Origin: Alcaligenaceae bacterium
GTDB lineage: Bacteria > Pseudomonadota > Gammaproteobacteria > Burkholderiales > Burkholderiaceae_B
Direction: 5' to 3'
Assembly: GCA_947378965.1 (NCBI GenBank)
Contig: CANCMG010000032.1
Coordinates: 1-41,447, forward strand
Length of the DNA: 41,447 nucleotides
In this document: one piece after another, positions 16,312-23,920 of the stretch
How positions within the stretch are numbered: position 1 is the stretch's first letter
How the letters are laid out: each line of letters starts with the position of its first letter
Notes under the pieces: model-generated
Seen by the model: only the letters and a program-made list of their open reading frames with translations
The model's database searches: none
Told to the model about the DNA's origin: nothing
Translations under genes and position numbers: made by a program

Positions 16312-17478
16312 TTAGTGCGTTGAGAGCTTACGCCCCAGTTTGATCATGGGTTTTTCAACTGCGTAATAAATGATGGCCGAGAGCACGATCGAGCCGAGCA
16401 CAGACAACAGCAGATACACACCAAGGTGGGCGTTGGCCAGCCAAGGTAAACGATTGTCACGGAGCATCACAAAGAGCGTGTAAAACACAATGGGATGAAA
16501 CAGGTACATTGAATAGCTGATTTCGCCTAACCAAGTGGTGAGACGACTGTTGATTTGTAGTTTGGTCGATAATAAGATGAACAATCCAAGCCCGACAGAC
16601 ACCGGTGGCATAAATACCGATAATTTTGAGGCAAGGGCGCTTGGCAAGTCAGCGTAAAAGATCCAGTTGAGTACAGGCAAGGCACACACACCTAGCGGAA
16701 ACAACATAAAGACAACTAGAACCGCTCGAGAAAAGGGTGGTGTGCCGTCTGCTCGGTCGCGATCATGCCAACAGCGAAAAAGAGCCCCCCAAAACATAAT
16801 CGAAATAAACAGCGCGTATTCCGTTAGGTAGTTCAACAAGGGACCCGAGCTAGCCGGATTCAGCCAATGGGGGTTAAGCAAATGCACGCACCGCGGCAGC
16901 ACGGCAAAAACGATCGGTCCGCCGAAGATGCCCACTACCAACCAACGCGGTTGTTGTAGTACCCCAAGCGAAAACAGAAGCGCACAGGCGATATAAAAAA
17001 TTAACTCGAGGCGTAGGGTCCAGTAGAGTCCGATGACGTCTTGTGCGCCGAACACGCTCTGAATCATCGTCAGATTCAGCAATACTGTCTGTGCTGAGAA
17101 GGGCGTCATCAAGAACAGCCCAAGCAGAGCTGCGCCCACGACCGACACCCAATAAGCCGGATACAGCCTGAAGACTCTGCGAATTAAAAATACCCGTAGA
17201 GCATCTGGCTTTGTTTGATTGCCAACAGCTCGCAAACTCGAGGGAATCACAAAGCCGCTGATAGCAAAAAACAGGATCACCCCAACGCGCCCAGTATCGA
17301 TCGCCGCTGAAAACGCATAGAGCAGGTCTCCAACTGGTGGTATCGGCAATTGCTTAAACGCGTCTGTGGCGTGCAGCCAGATGACCAATATCGCTGCGAG
17401 GCCACGTTGCGCGTCGATGTAGCCAAAGCGTTGAGCCAGTGGCGAAGCTTGCTTGAGCATGCTTGGAGCTAGCTTCAA
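16312..17478 (-). CDS. Acyltransferase 3 family membrane protein
   Basis: An integral membrane O-acyltransferase of the acyltransferase-3 (OafA/OatA-like) family, 388 residues, about ten membrane helices. It opens with the family pattern YIDAQRGLAAILVIWLHATDAF, which includes the R-x10-H motif (Arg25, His36); ISGFVIPSSLR and GEISYSMYLFHPIVF are also typical. Such proteins move acyl groups onto surface sugars or other acceptors. The start used is TTG 17478, overlapping the upstream Bug stop as TTGA; ATG 17460 is an alternative. Its place between two receptor genes in a probable operon is unusual and could be a chance insertion. Confidence 0.88.
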   Translation of the reverse strand: MKLAPSMLKQASPLAQRFGYIDAQRGLAAILVIWLHATDAFKQLPIPPVGDLLYAFSAAIDTGRVGVILFFAISGFVIPSSLRAVGNQTKPDALRVFLIRRVFRLYPAYWVSVVGAALLGLFLMTPFSAQTVLLNLTMIQSVFGAQDVIGLYWTLRLELIFYIACALLFSLGVLQQPRWLVVGIFGGPIVFAVLPRCVHLLNPHWLNPASSGPLLNYLTEYALFISIMFWGALFRCWHDRDRADGTPPFSRAVLVVFMLFPLGVCALPVLNWIFYADLPSALASKLSVFMPPVSVGLGLFILLSTKLQINSRLTTWLGEISYSMYLFHPIVFYTLFVMLRDNRLPWLANAHLGVYLLLSVLGSIVLSAIIYYAVEKPMIKLGRKLSTH

Positions 17479-18623
17479 TCTGCCTGAATCTTATTATCTT
17501 TAATCAATTTGCCATATAGGGCGTATTGTTTTTCAGTTGCCTGACTAAACTCAGCGGCGCTGGTGCCGCGGATGGTCACCCCTAAGGCCACCAGGCGCTC
17601 GCGGGTCTGCGGATCGATTAGCGCTTGTTGCATCTCGGCATTTAGCTTGTCAATGATAGGTTTGGGGGTGCCTGCTGGCGCAATCATCGCGAACCAAGAG
17701 TTAAAGAAAAAATCGCTGATCCCCGCTTGCACTACTGTTGGTACGTCTGGATATTGTGCTAGGCGCTCGGGCGTTGAGACGGCTAGCAGGCGCAATTTGC
17801 CGCCCTGTATCAGCGAGGTGACTGTGCCTAGGCCTTGGTAAGACACCTCGACCTGCCCTGCAGCTGCTGCGATGGCCGCGGGTGTGGCGCCTTTGTAAGG
17901 GACGTGTACCAGATCGATGCCAGTGCGTTGTGCAAAAAGCGCCATGGCGATGTGCTGCGGGCTGCCGCTGCCGCCTGAGCCATAGTTGATCTTGCCCGGG
18001 TTTGCTTTGGCCGCCGCAATAAAATCCTTTAGGGTTTTATAAGGTGACTGGTCCGCCACCACGATGCCCCATTCAATCGTGGCGACCAGTGAAATCGGCT
18101 CAAAGTCTTTGAGCGCGTTCCAGGGGATGTTGGAATAAATATGTGGCAGCATCGTCAAGATACTGTCATTGACGCCACCGATCGTGTAGCCATCAGGTGC
18201 CGCTTTAGCGATGCGATCTGCTCCAATCAGGCCTGATGACCCAGCTAGGTTTTCAATCACGATGGGTTGCCCCATGTTTTGTGACATCTTGGCGGTCAAC
18301 AGGCGCGCCGCGCCATCAACAGCGCTACCAGCCGCCAAAGGCACAATCATGCGAATGGGCTTGCTGGGATAGCTGTCTTGTGCGTGTGCTTGCGGTAGAC
18401 AAAAAGAGGTGATTGTTAGCAGGGTCAGCATCGCGCTCTTGAACCCGTTGGCTAAGCAGCGGTTGTCTGGTAACCCGTTTGCTGAGAAGCTGTTGCCCAG
18501 TAACCGTTTCGCTGAGAAGTCGTTCTGTTTGAGGCGGGTCGCTGCGCGCCTGCTGCCTGTTGTCCACTTTGCAGACAGGCTTTGACCTCGTAAACAATTC
18601 GCTAAGAAGGGGAGCAGGGGCAT
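17475..18623 (-). CDS. Bug/TctC-family substrate-binding protein with decapeptide-repeat N-terminus (copy 4)
   Basis: The Bug domain starts near residue 82 (DSYPSKPIRMIVPLAAGSAVDGAARLL) and runs through VIENLAGSSGLIGADRI, GSGGSGSPQHIAMALF and HVPYKGATPAAIAAAAGQV to the end. The ligand loop is AAGSAVD rather than PAGGxxD. ATG 18623 has GGAAAG at Shine-Dalgarno spacing and follows the Ldh gene by 14 bp, but it adds about 64 residues ahead of the signal-like segment AMLTLLTITSFCLPQAHAQ. Those residues form six units of ten, for example FSAKRLLGNS and FSANGLPDNR. If translation instead starts at ATG 18431, the protein has an ordinary signal peptide and the repeat is untranslated leader. Confidence 0.88.
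   Translation of the reverse strand: MPLLPFLANCLRGQSLSAKWTTGSRRAATRLKQNDFSAKRLLGNSFSANGLPDNRCLANGFKSAMLTLLTITSFCLPQAHAQDSYPSKPIRMIVPLAAGSAVDGAARLLTAKMSQNMGQPIVIENLAGSSGLIGADRIAKAAPDGYTIGGVNDSILTMLPHIYSNIPWNALKDFEPISLVATIEWGIVVADQSPYKTLKDFIAAAKANPGKINYGSGGSGSPQHIAMALFAQRTGIDLVHVPYKGATPAAIAAAAGQVEVSYQGLGTVTSLIQGGKLRLLAVSTPERLAQYPDVPTVVQAGISDFFFNSWFAMIAPAGTPKPIIDKLNAEMQQALIDPQTRERLVALGVTIRGTSAAEFSQATEKQYALYGKLIKDNKIQAD
18442..18621 (-). repeat. Six degenerate 30-bp units encoding decapeptides
   Basis: Plus-strand units start at 18442, 18472, 18502, 18532, 18562 and 18592. The clearest begin AACCCGTTGGCTAAGCAG, AACCCGTTTGCTGAGAAG and AACCGTTTCGCTGAGAAG. On the coding (minus) strand each unit gives ten residues with the pattern x-[SLA]-A-[KNT]. 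Divergence increases toward the gene start. Confidence 0.8.
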
Positions 18624-18637
18624 GAGCTTTCCAAAAA

Positions 18638-19705
18638 TTAAATAGTGAGTGCTGCGATACCAAGTTCAGTCGCCAAGATATTTAAATCTGCCACCAGAAT
18701 AGGCGCAAGTGGTATCCCGTGCGTGGCATAGGCTAAGCGTTTGGCGTGGCTTTGCTCGCCTGGTAGCCACACCCGTTCAACCCCGGGCAGTCGTTCGCTG
18801 GCGCGCAGATCTTTGACCAGTTGATCGACTGCGCCTTTAAAGAAACCTGGCTCGCCAAAGGCTTTTAAATCAATCACTAAAATCGCTTGTCCGGTATTGG
18901 TGGGGGTCACGTGATCTTTATTGAAGTCAACTACCTCTTTGCCCATCGACGCGCCTTGTAGCGTGCCAGCCAGCAAGCCAACGATCAAGGCGAGGCCATA
19001 ACCCTTGTGCCCGCCGATAGGCAATAAAAAGCCTTCATCTGCACGGTTCGGGTCGGTGAGGGGGCGGCCTTGGCGATCGATCATCCAGCCTTCTGGCATG
19101 GTTTCACCACGTTTAGCTTTGGCTTTGACTTTGCCATAAGCCGCTACGGTTGTGGCCATATCCAACACCACAGCAGGTTCGCTGCCTGCAGGGATTCCGG
19201 CTGCGATTGGGTTGGTAGACAGCAGCATATCCATCCCGCCCCAAGGCGGTAAATGGTTGGCATTGCCCACTGCAAAATACAAACCAATCATGTCATGCTC
19301 GATTGGCATCCGTGCATAGAGTGAGGCGGGGCCCGCATGATTGCTATTGCGCGTACCCACCCAGGCGACGCCAGCCTCGGCAGCTTTTTTGATCGCAAGC
19401 TCAACCGCGTGCGACACCACCAAATGTCCCATCCCGTTATCGCCATCCACCACGGCCATCGCAGCCTTATCCTGGACGACTTTGATTTGCGGGTTGATGT
19501 TGATCCCACCAGCCCGAATACGCTTAACGTATTGCGGTAGACGAATCACGCCGTGACCGTCTGACCCTTGCAGATCAGCCTGTGCCATCAGCGAGGCAAC
19601 TTTATTGGCGTGCTCAGACGACAGGCCGTTGGCTTGCAAGGCGCGCGCAATAAAGTCTTTGAGTGCGTCGAACTGAACGATGATTGAGGTGTTGAGTTGA
19701 GACAT
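18638..19705 (-). CDS. Ldh-family (malate/L-lactate/ureidoglycolate-type) NAD(P) dehydrogenase
   Basis: A 355-residue cytoplasmic oxidoreductase of the Ldh/MDH2 family, which oxidises 2-hydroxy acids to 2-oxo acids. Evidence: N-terminal helical region ending QGSDGHGVIRLPQYVKR, VVDGDNGMGHLV, the catalytic-His segment TRNSNHAGPASLYA, DMATTVAAYGKV, and LLPIGGHKGYGLALIVGLL, all in family order. Members act on malate, sulfolactate, ureidoglycolate and similar acids; which applies here is not clear. It sits between a VOC protein (120 bp upstream) and Bug copy 4 (14 bp downstream), consistent with oxidising an imported hydroxy acid. Confidence 0.92.
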   Translation of the reverse strand: MSQLNTSIIVQFDALKDFIARALQANGLSSEHANKVASLMAQADLQGSDGHGVIRLPQYVKRIRAGGININPQIKVVQDKAAMAVVDGDNGMGHLVVSHAVELAIKKAAEAGVAWVGTRNSNHAGPASLYARMPIEHDMIGLYFAVGNANHLPPWGGMDMLLSTNPIAAGIPAGSEPAVVLDMATTVAAYGKVKAKAKRGETMPEGWMIDRQGRPLTDPNRADEGFLLPIGGHKGYGLALIVGLLAGTLQGASMGKEVVDFNKDHVTPTNTGQAILVIDLKAFGEPGFFKGAVDQLVKDLRASERLPGVERVWLPGEQSHAKRLAYATHGIPLAPILVADLNILATELGIAALTI

Positions 19706-19825
19706 ATTGATGGGCGTTTAAGTAAGGGCAGGAGGTCTGGTGAGGGCAGAAGGTCTGCAAAAAAATTACGCTAAGAGTCATGACAGACCAATGACAGAAT
19801 GGTCACGATTTGTCGGTGCGTGCAG

Positions 19826-20314
19826 TCAGTTAGTTTTTCCGGTGTCCGTCCAGGCCGGTACGCGCCCGAGCTGCTCGGCTTCGTGCCAGGCAAAGTTCAG
19901 CTCTACCTTAATCCCGTTAATGGGTTCACGCATAAATAATTGATATAAATTTGAGTTGTGTGCTTTGCGCTCGCTAAATTCAATGCCGTTTTTAGACAGG
20001 CGCTCGATAAACTCAGCCAGCCCATCGCAGTTCAGGCATAGATGGTCAATTCGCCCAGAACCCAAGGCGCCCGCTGCCGAGTAGTCAATGTCTGTTTGAT
20101 CGGTCGGGGTTTGCAGGTACGTATCCTGATGCGTTGAATGCCTGGCCTTACCGATATGCAACACGTCTTGCTCGCCGATATATAGCCAATACACCGGAAA
20201 CCCAAACTCAGGATGAAACCCATTGGTGAAGCCGAGGTTGTTGCAAAACCAGTCGCGCGTACCTTCAGGGTCGTGCGTCAGGATCAGTACATGCTCTAAA
20301 AATCGTAAGCCCAT
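19826..20314 (-). CDS. VOC-superfamily (glyoxalase/dioxygenase fold) protein
   Basis: A 162-residue, two-module beta-alpha-beta-beta-beta metalloprotein. The first module is LEHVLILTHDPEGTRDWFCNNLGF with His8, the second is GRIDHLCLNCDGLAEFI, and IKVELNFAW near the end supplies the Glu. His, His and Glu are the usual metal ligands. The family includes glyoxalase I, extradiol dioxygenases and epimerases, and the exact role is open. It belongs to the minus-strand run, 46 bp after the DctP-like gene and 120 bp before the Ldh-type dehydrogenase. That gap has a short direct repeat (GGGCAGGAGGTCTG, GGGCAGAAGGTCTG). Confidence 0.85.
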   Translation of the reverse strand: MGLRFLEHVLILTHDPEGTRDWFCNNLGFTNGFHPEFGFPVYWLYIGEQDVLHIGKARHSTHQDTYLQTPTDQTDIDYSAAGALGSGRIDHLCLNCDGLAEFIERLSKNGIEFSERKAHNSNLYQLFMREPINGIKVELNFAWHEAEQLGRVPAWTDTGKTN

Positions 20315-20360
20315 GTTATGCCTTAGCTAAAATCGTATCTGTTGAGATCAATGACAGCGC

Positions 20361-21296
20361 TTAGGTCTCAAGCGCGTCGAGGTAGTGTTGCACAACTGGC
20401 TTGGCTAGTGTTTGACGTTCGCGCTCGACAATATATACCGTGGCGCGCCGCAGCTGTGCCAGATCTAACTGCGAACCAGAAACAACCTGCACGCCTTGTT
20501 GCAAAAACGTTGCTTGCAATACGGCATCTTGTTGCGCCGCAAGGGCGCGCTGATGTTGAGTGGCTTGTGTCGCAGCCTCTTGAAGCGCCTGCTGTTGCGG
20601 CTCGGATAATGATCTGAACCATGGTTCGTTGCAGAGAAGCAGCAGCACCCCAAAGACGTGGCTCGTTAAACTGAGATATGGATGGTGCTCATAAATTTTA
20701 AAGTTGCTGTAATTGGTGAGGGGGTTTTCTTGTGCTTGCACGAGACCCGAGCGAATCACACGCATCAAGTCGCTGACGTCAGTTGTGATTGCCTGAAAAC
20801 CTAGTGCGTTTAATGACTCTCGATAAATCGCGCTATCCAAGGTGCGAATTTTTATGCCCTGGCAATCTGCAGGTCGACGTAGTGGACGCACGGCATTTGA
20901 CATGTGCCTAAAGCCATTATCCCAAAAGCCCAGTACCCGGTAGCCTGAATGTTGTTCAAGCGTGCGGCTCAACAGCTGGCCAGCGGTCTGATCTAGTGCA
21001 GCCAAGGCACGCGAGCGTTCGGTCACGGTAAAGGGTAGGTCTAGCACCGCTAAGTCTGGGGCCAGTGCAGTTAAATAACCAGACGCCACGTAACAAAGGT
21101 GTCGTGCGCCTGTAGCGACGCTTTTAAACAAGTGCCCGGCCGTTTCGCCCTGCGCGGTGACATCGATAGTTGTTGCGACGGGCCCAAATAACTGGCTCTC
21201 GTTGAGCGACTGTGCAAGGGACAACAAAGAGCTGCTTAAAATCGATCCGGCTCCTTGGTAGCCAGCTAGCGTAATAGGTGTTTGTTGTGAAAACAC
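20361..21296 (-). CDS. DctP-like TRAP receptor homologue without signal peptide
   Basis: A 311-residue protein clearly related to TRAP receptors: GYRVLGFWDNGFRHMSN, KIRTLDSAIYRESLNALGFQAITTDVSDLMRVIRSGLVQAQENP (split across the conserved Arg and the hinge), and NFKIYEHHPYLSLTSH. It starts at GTG 21296 right after the Bug stop (TGAAGTG), with AAGG about nine bases upstream of the GTG. Residues 1-30 (MFSQQTPITLAGYQGAGSIL...) are not a Sec or Tat signal, so the protein is predicted to stay in the cytoplasm unless exported with a partner. No TRAP permeases are adjacent. It may be a cytoplasmic ligand sensor or a receptor that lost its leader. Confidence 0.8.
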   Translation of the reverse strand: MFSQQTPITLAGYQGAGSILSSSLLSLAQSLNESQLFGPVATTIDVTAQGETAGHLFKSVATGARHLCYVASGYLTALAPDLAVLDLPFTVTERSRALAALDQTAGQLLSRTLEQHSGYRVLGFWDNGFRHMSNAVRPLRRPADCQGIKIRTLDSAIYRESLNALGFQAITTDVSDLMRVIRSGLVQAQENPLTNYSNFKIYEHHPYLSLTSHVFGVLLLLCNEPWFRSLSEPQQQALQEAATQATQHQRALAAQQDAVLQATFLQQGVQVVSGSQLDLAQLRRATVYIVERERQTLAKPVVQHYLDALET

Positions 21297-21297
21297 T

Positions 21298-22281
21298 TCA
21301 GGTGCCTTGAATATTAGAGTCCTTGATAATTTTTTGCCATTTCGTGTAATCAGTCTTCATGATTGTTATCAGCTGTTCAGGCGTGCGTGGCCAAGGATCT
21401 AGGCCCGCTCTGAGCATTTTCTCTTGAATTTCCGGGTCGTTGACGACAGTGGAGGTAACGGTACGTAAGTCGCTCAACGCTCCCGCCGGAACCCCTTTTT
21501 GCGCAAACAAGGCGATCCAAGAGGAGTAATCGTAATGTTTGATACCTTGCTCGATCAGGGTTGGTATCTTTGGATACTGTGGGTGTCGTTCAGTCCCGCA
21601 ATAGCCGATCAGACGAATACGTTTTTCTGCCAAAAAAGGTTTGGCTAAAGACAGTGCCATGGGCATGACTTGCACTTCGTTTGAAGCGACAGCCAGGGTC
21701 GCCTGACTGGCGCCGCGATAGGGCACATGAATTAACTTCACGCCTGCATAGGCATTGAACATCTCACCGGCTAAATGCTGAGGGCTACCGATGCCGCCTG
21801 AGGCGTAATGGATGCGATCCGGCTCTTTGCGGGCTTGCTGTAGCAGCTCTTCGATACTATTGATCGAAGACTGGGCAGGCACCGCAAAAAAAGTTGGTAT
21901 GTTTGCAATGCCGGCGATCGGTTCAAACTCGGTGAGAGTGTCGATTTTGACATTTTGAGGTTGTAGATGGGGCAAGATCGTCAAAATGCTATTGTTCAGT
22001 GCCGCTAGAGTTTGACCATCAGGCTTGGCGCGAGCCAACCGATCGAGGCCAACGATGCCGCCGGCACCGGTGATGTTTTCAACGACAAAGCTGACGCCCA
22101 TTTGCGCGGCGAGTGCGTTGGTGACATAGCGCACCGCGATGTCTGAGGCGCTGCCCGCCTGTAATGGCAGGCCCACGGTGACAGGATTGCCAAAGGCGTG
22201 TTTTTGGGCCTTGACCAAGCCTGGCCACAAGGCGACTCCGCAGGCAACAGCACTGGCTTTGAGAAAGGTTCTTTTAATCAT
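21298..22281 (-). CDS. Bug/TctC-family substrate-binding protein (copy 5)
   Basis: A 327-residue receptor starting at ATG 22281, where a leader with Lys-Arg and a hydrophobic core (MIKRTFLKASAVACGVALWP) fits an export signal. An upstream in-frame start at 22368 would add 29 basic residues and overlap the divergent gene's control region, so it is not used. Family segments: VGLPLQAGSASDIAVRYV, VVENITGAGGIVGLDRL, YASGGIGSPQHLAGEMF, HVPYRGASQATLAVASNEV. The ligand loop is QAGSASD, like copy 4. It appears to be the first gene of the long minus-strand run and abuts the DctP-like gene. Confidence 0.92.
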   Translation of the reverse strand: MIKRTFLKASAVACGVALWPGLVKAQKHAFGNPVTVGLPLQAGSASDIAVRYVTNALAAQMGVSFVVENITGAGGIVGLDRLARAKPDGQTLAALNNSILTILPHLQPQNVKIDTLTEFEPIAGIANIPTFFAVPAQSSINSIEELLQQARKEPDRIHYASGGIGSPQHLAGEMFNAYAGVKLIHVPYRGASQATLAVASNEVQVMPMALSLAKPFLAEKRIRLIGYCGTERHPQYPKIPTLIEQGIKHYDYSSWIALFAQKGVPAGALSDLRTVTSTVVNDPEIQEKMLRAGLDPWPRTPEQLITIMKTDYTKWQKIIKDSNIQGT

Positions 22282-22368
22282 GAGGTCTTTGGTTGCCCGC
22301 GTTAGGGTCAAAAGGTTTAACCTTGGTGGTTGAAATTTACTCTGTTTTTTTCGTTTAAAGGGTCGCAA

Positions 22369-22743
22369 ATGACTGCAAATGCCTTGAATGTGCTGGGCTC
22401 TGAATTAATCCCATGTTCTTACGATCCGCTGACCGGTTACTACCGTGACGGTTGCTGCAACACCGATATGCAGGATTTGGGTAGCCATGTCGTTTGCACC
22501 AAGGTCACGCAAGAATTCTTAGAGTTTTCGGCAAGTCGTGGCAACGATTTGTCGACACCGCGCCCCGAGTATCGTTTTGCTGGTTTGCAAGAGGGCGATC
22601 GTTGGTGCTTGTGTGCCTTGCGCTGGAAAGAAGCACTGCATGCGGGGGTGGCCCCGTTTGTGATTCTTGAAAGCACTCACGCCAAGGCGCTTGAGTTTGT
22701 CACGCTTGAGCAGTTGCAAGAATACGCTCTGTTAGCCGAGTAG
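22369..22743 (+). CDS. DUF2237 family protein
   Basis: A 124-residue cytoplasmic protein of DUF2237 (COG3651). ATG 22369 has AAAGGG at good spacing; an upstream in-frame start at 22330 lacks one. Family marks are conserved from the first residues: NVLGSELIPCSYDPLTGYYRDGCCNT, then GSHVVCTKVTQEFLEFS, GNDLSTPRPEY, GLQEGDRWCLCALRW and a C-terminal PFVILESTHAKALEFV. The strongly conserved Cys residues (Cys16, the Cys pair, WCLC) suggest metal or redox chemistry, but no function is established. It is divergent from Bug copy 5 and converges on the MerR gene. Confidence 0.9.
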   Translation: MTANALNVLGSELIPCSYDPLTGYYRDGCCNTDMQDLGSHVVCTKVTQEFLEFSASRGNDLSTPRPEYRFAGLQEGDRWCLCALRWKEALHAGVAPFVILESTHAKALEFVTLEQLQEYALLAE

Positions 22744-22791
22744 CCAGACGCAGCATCGCGTTACGTAGTGCGCCTAGGTACAAAAAAGCCT

Positions 22792-23763
22792 TTACAGCGC
22801 GATCCCCTCGTGCGCGGCGATGAGTTCAAGTGCGTGCTCGAACAGTGCGCGCGCTTGACCCGACACTTCGGCTAAATGCTCATGCAATTGTTGGTCTGCT
22901 GAATTTTTGTTTAAACACTCTTGGCTGTATTGCTCAAAACTTGACAACTGTGTCAGCAGTTCAGCGACATGGCGCGGGCATTCGCATAGGACTGCGGTTG
23001 AAATATTTGCTACCCGCGAAAGGGTTTCATCAGAATATTTTTTTGGTGTTGCCTTTCGACCTGTGGGTGGTGTGGCTGAAGCTCGCAGAGCCTGTTCAAG
23101 ACTGGCGTTGCGAACCCACTCGCTGAGCTCTGCGTCTGAGATTGAATCTTTACGCACCGTCATGCCGGCATTGCTGAGCGTTTGCAGATTACTGCTTGCA
23201 CCATACACATACAACAACAGAGTATGGGTTGCGCGACTGCTGCGCACAAAGTCAAGCAGCTCTGAAACGGTGCTCTCTTGAATCGTATTCAGGCGAATCA
23301 AGAGCAGATCAGCGGGCGCGTGTTCAGGCGCTGCGCGCGCTGCTGCCAGATCTGAGAAAACCTTGGCACGCTCGCTGTGTTCTGCAAAGAGCCCGAGTTT
23401 GTGACGGGTTGCCCCTAGCCGTTGTGCCAATCCTGTGCCGACAACACATGCGCTTAGCGGCCGTGCTTGGGTGGGGGTTCGCTGCAGGGCTGATGCCGAC
23501 AGCCCTTGGGTATGTAAGAGTTGCAGTTGCATGCTATCAAGCAGGGCGATGCCACTGACTGCGTGCCCCTGTTCGCTGAGCTGTTTGAACAACGTGGCGC
23601 GCAACACGTCGTCTTGACCATACAGCCGGTGCTGACCATGCGTTTTAGTGGGTGCAAACGCCCGATAACGTGTCTCCCAGATGCGCAGGGTGGTGACGGG
23701 TACATTGGCGAGCTTAGACACCGCGCCAATACGGTAGAAGAGAGGTGGGGCGATAGAGGGCAT
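22792..23763 (-). CDS. MerR-family regulator with degenerate B12-binding-like C-terminus
   Basis: A 323-residue regulator. Residues 10-80 form the MerR winged-helix domain (YRIGAVSKLANVPVTTLRIWETRY, QHRLYGQDDVLRATLFKQL). The C-terminal 200 residues replace a metal-sensing loop with an alpha/beta region: ACVVGTGLAQRLG, GLFAEHSERAKVFSDLAAA, ADLLLIRLNTI, HTLLLYVYGASSNLQTLSNAGMTV. This alternates like the Rossmann part of the cobalamin domain of CarH/LitR photoregulators. However, the ExHxxG cofactor His motif is not visible, so B12 binding is doubtful. It is divergently oriented to the winged-helix/TIGR03643 genes across a 157-bp AT-rich region with repeated motifs, its likely operators. Confidence 0.85.
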   Translation of the reverse strand: MPSIAPPLFYRIGAVSKLANVPVTTLRIWETRYRAFAPTKTHGQHRLYGQDDVLRATLFKQLSEQGHAVSGIALLDSMQLQLLHTQGLSASALQRTPTQARPLSACVVGTGLAQRLGATRHKLGLFAEHSERAKVFSDLAAARAAPEHAPADLLLIRLNTIQESTVSELLDFVRSSRATHTLLLYVYGASSNLQTLSNAGMTVRKDSISDAELSEWVRNASLEQALRASATPPTGRKATPKKYSDETLSRVANISTAVLCECPRHVAELLTQLSSFEQYSQECLNKNSADQQLHEHLAEVSGQARALFEHALELIAAHEGIAL

Positions 23764-23796
23764 AAATATAAGTAAAATTTAATTTGAATAGGATTT

Positions 23797-23845
23797 GAGT
23801 AGATTATAATGAAAATATTTATAAAATGTTGTAAATAATCTACTC
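23797..23845. promoter_or_regulatory. Inverted repeat in divergent promoter region, candidate operator
   Basis: GAGTAGATTA (23797-23806) and TAATCTACTC (23836-23845) form a perfect 10-bp inverted repeat with a 29-bp AT-rich spacer. The arms lie upstream of both divergent genes, 34 bp from the MerR start and 76 bp from the winged-helix start. The wide spacer suits two bound dimers or DNA looping rather than a single MerR dimer on a 19-20-bp spacer. Confidence 0.6.
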
Positions 23846-23888
23846 ATTCTTTGGTTTTTATCTAAATTATTGATGTGAAAGTGTTAAT

Positions 23889-23899
23889 TTCTACTCATT
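23889..23899 (+). promoter_or_regulatory. Third copy of the TCTACTCATT motif
   Basis: TTCTACTCATT here matches the right arm at 23839-23848 (TCTACTCATT), 51 bp away (about five helical turns). It lies 22 bp before the winged-helix ATG, where a repressor would block transcription or translation. Confidence 0.5.
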
Positions 23900-23920
23900 G
23901 AAATAGATTGTGAGGTCGCC

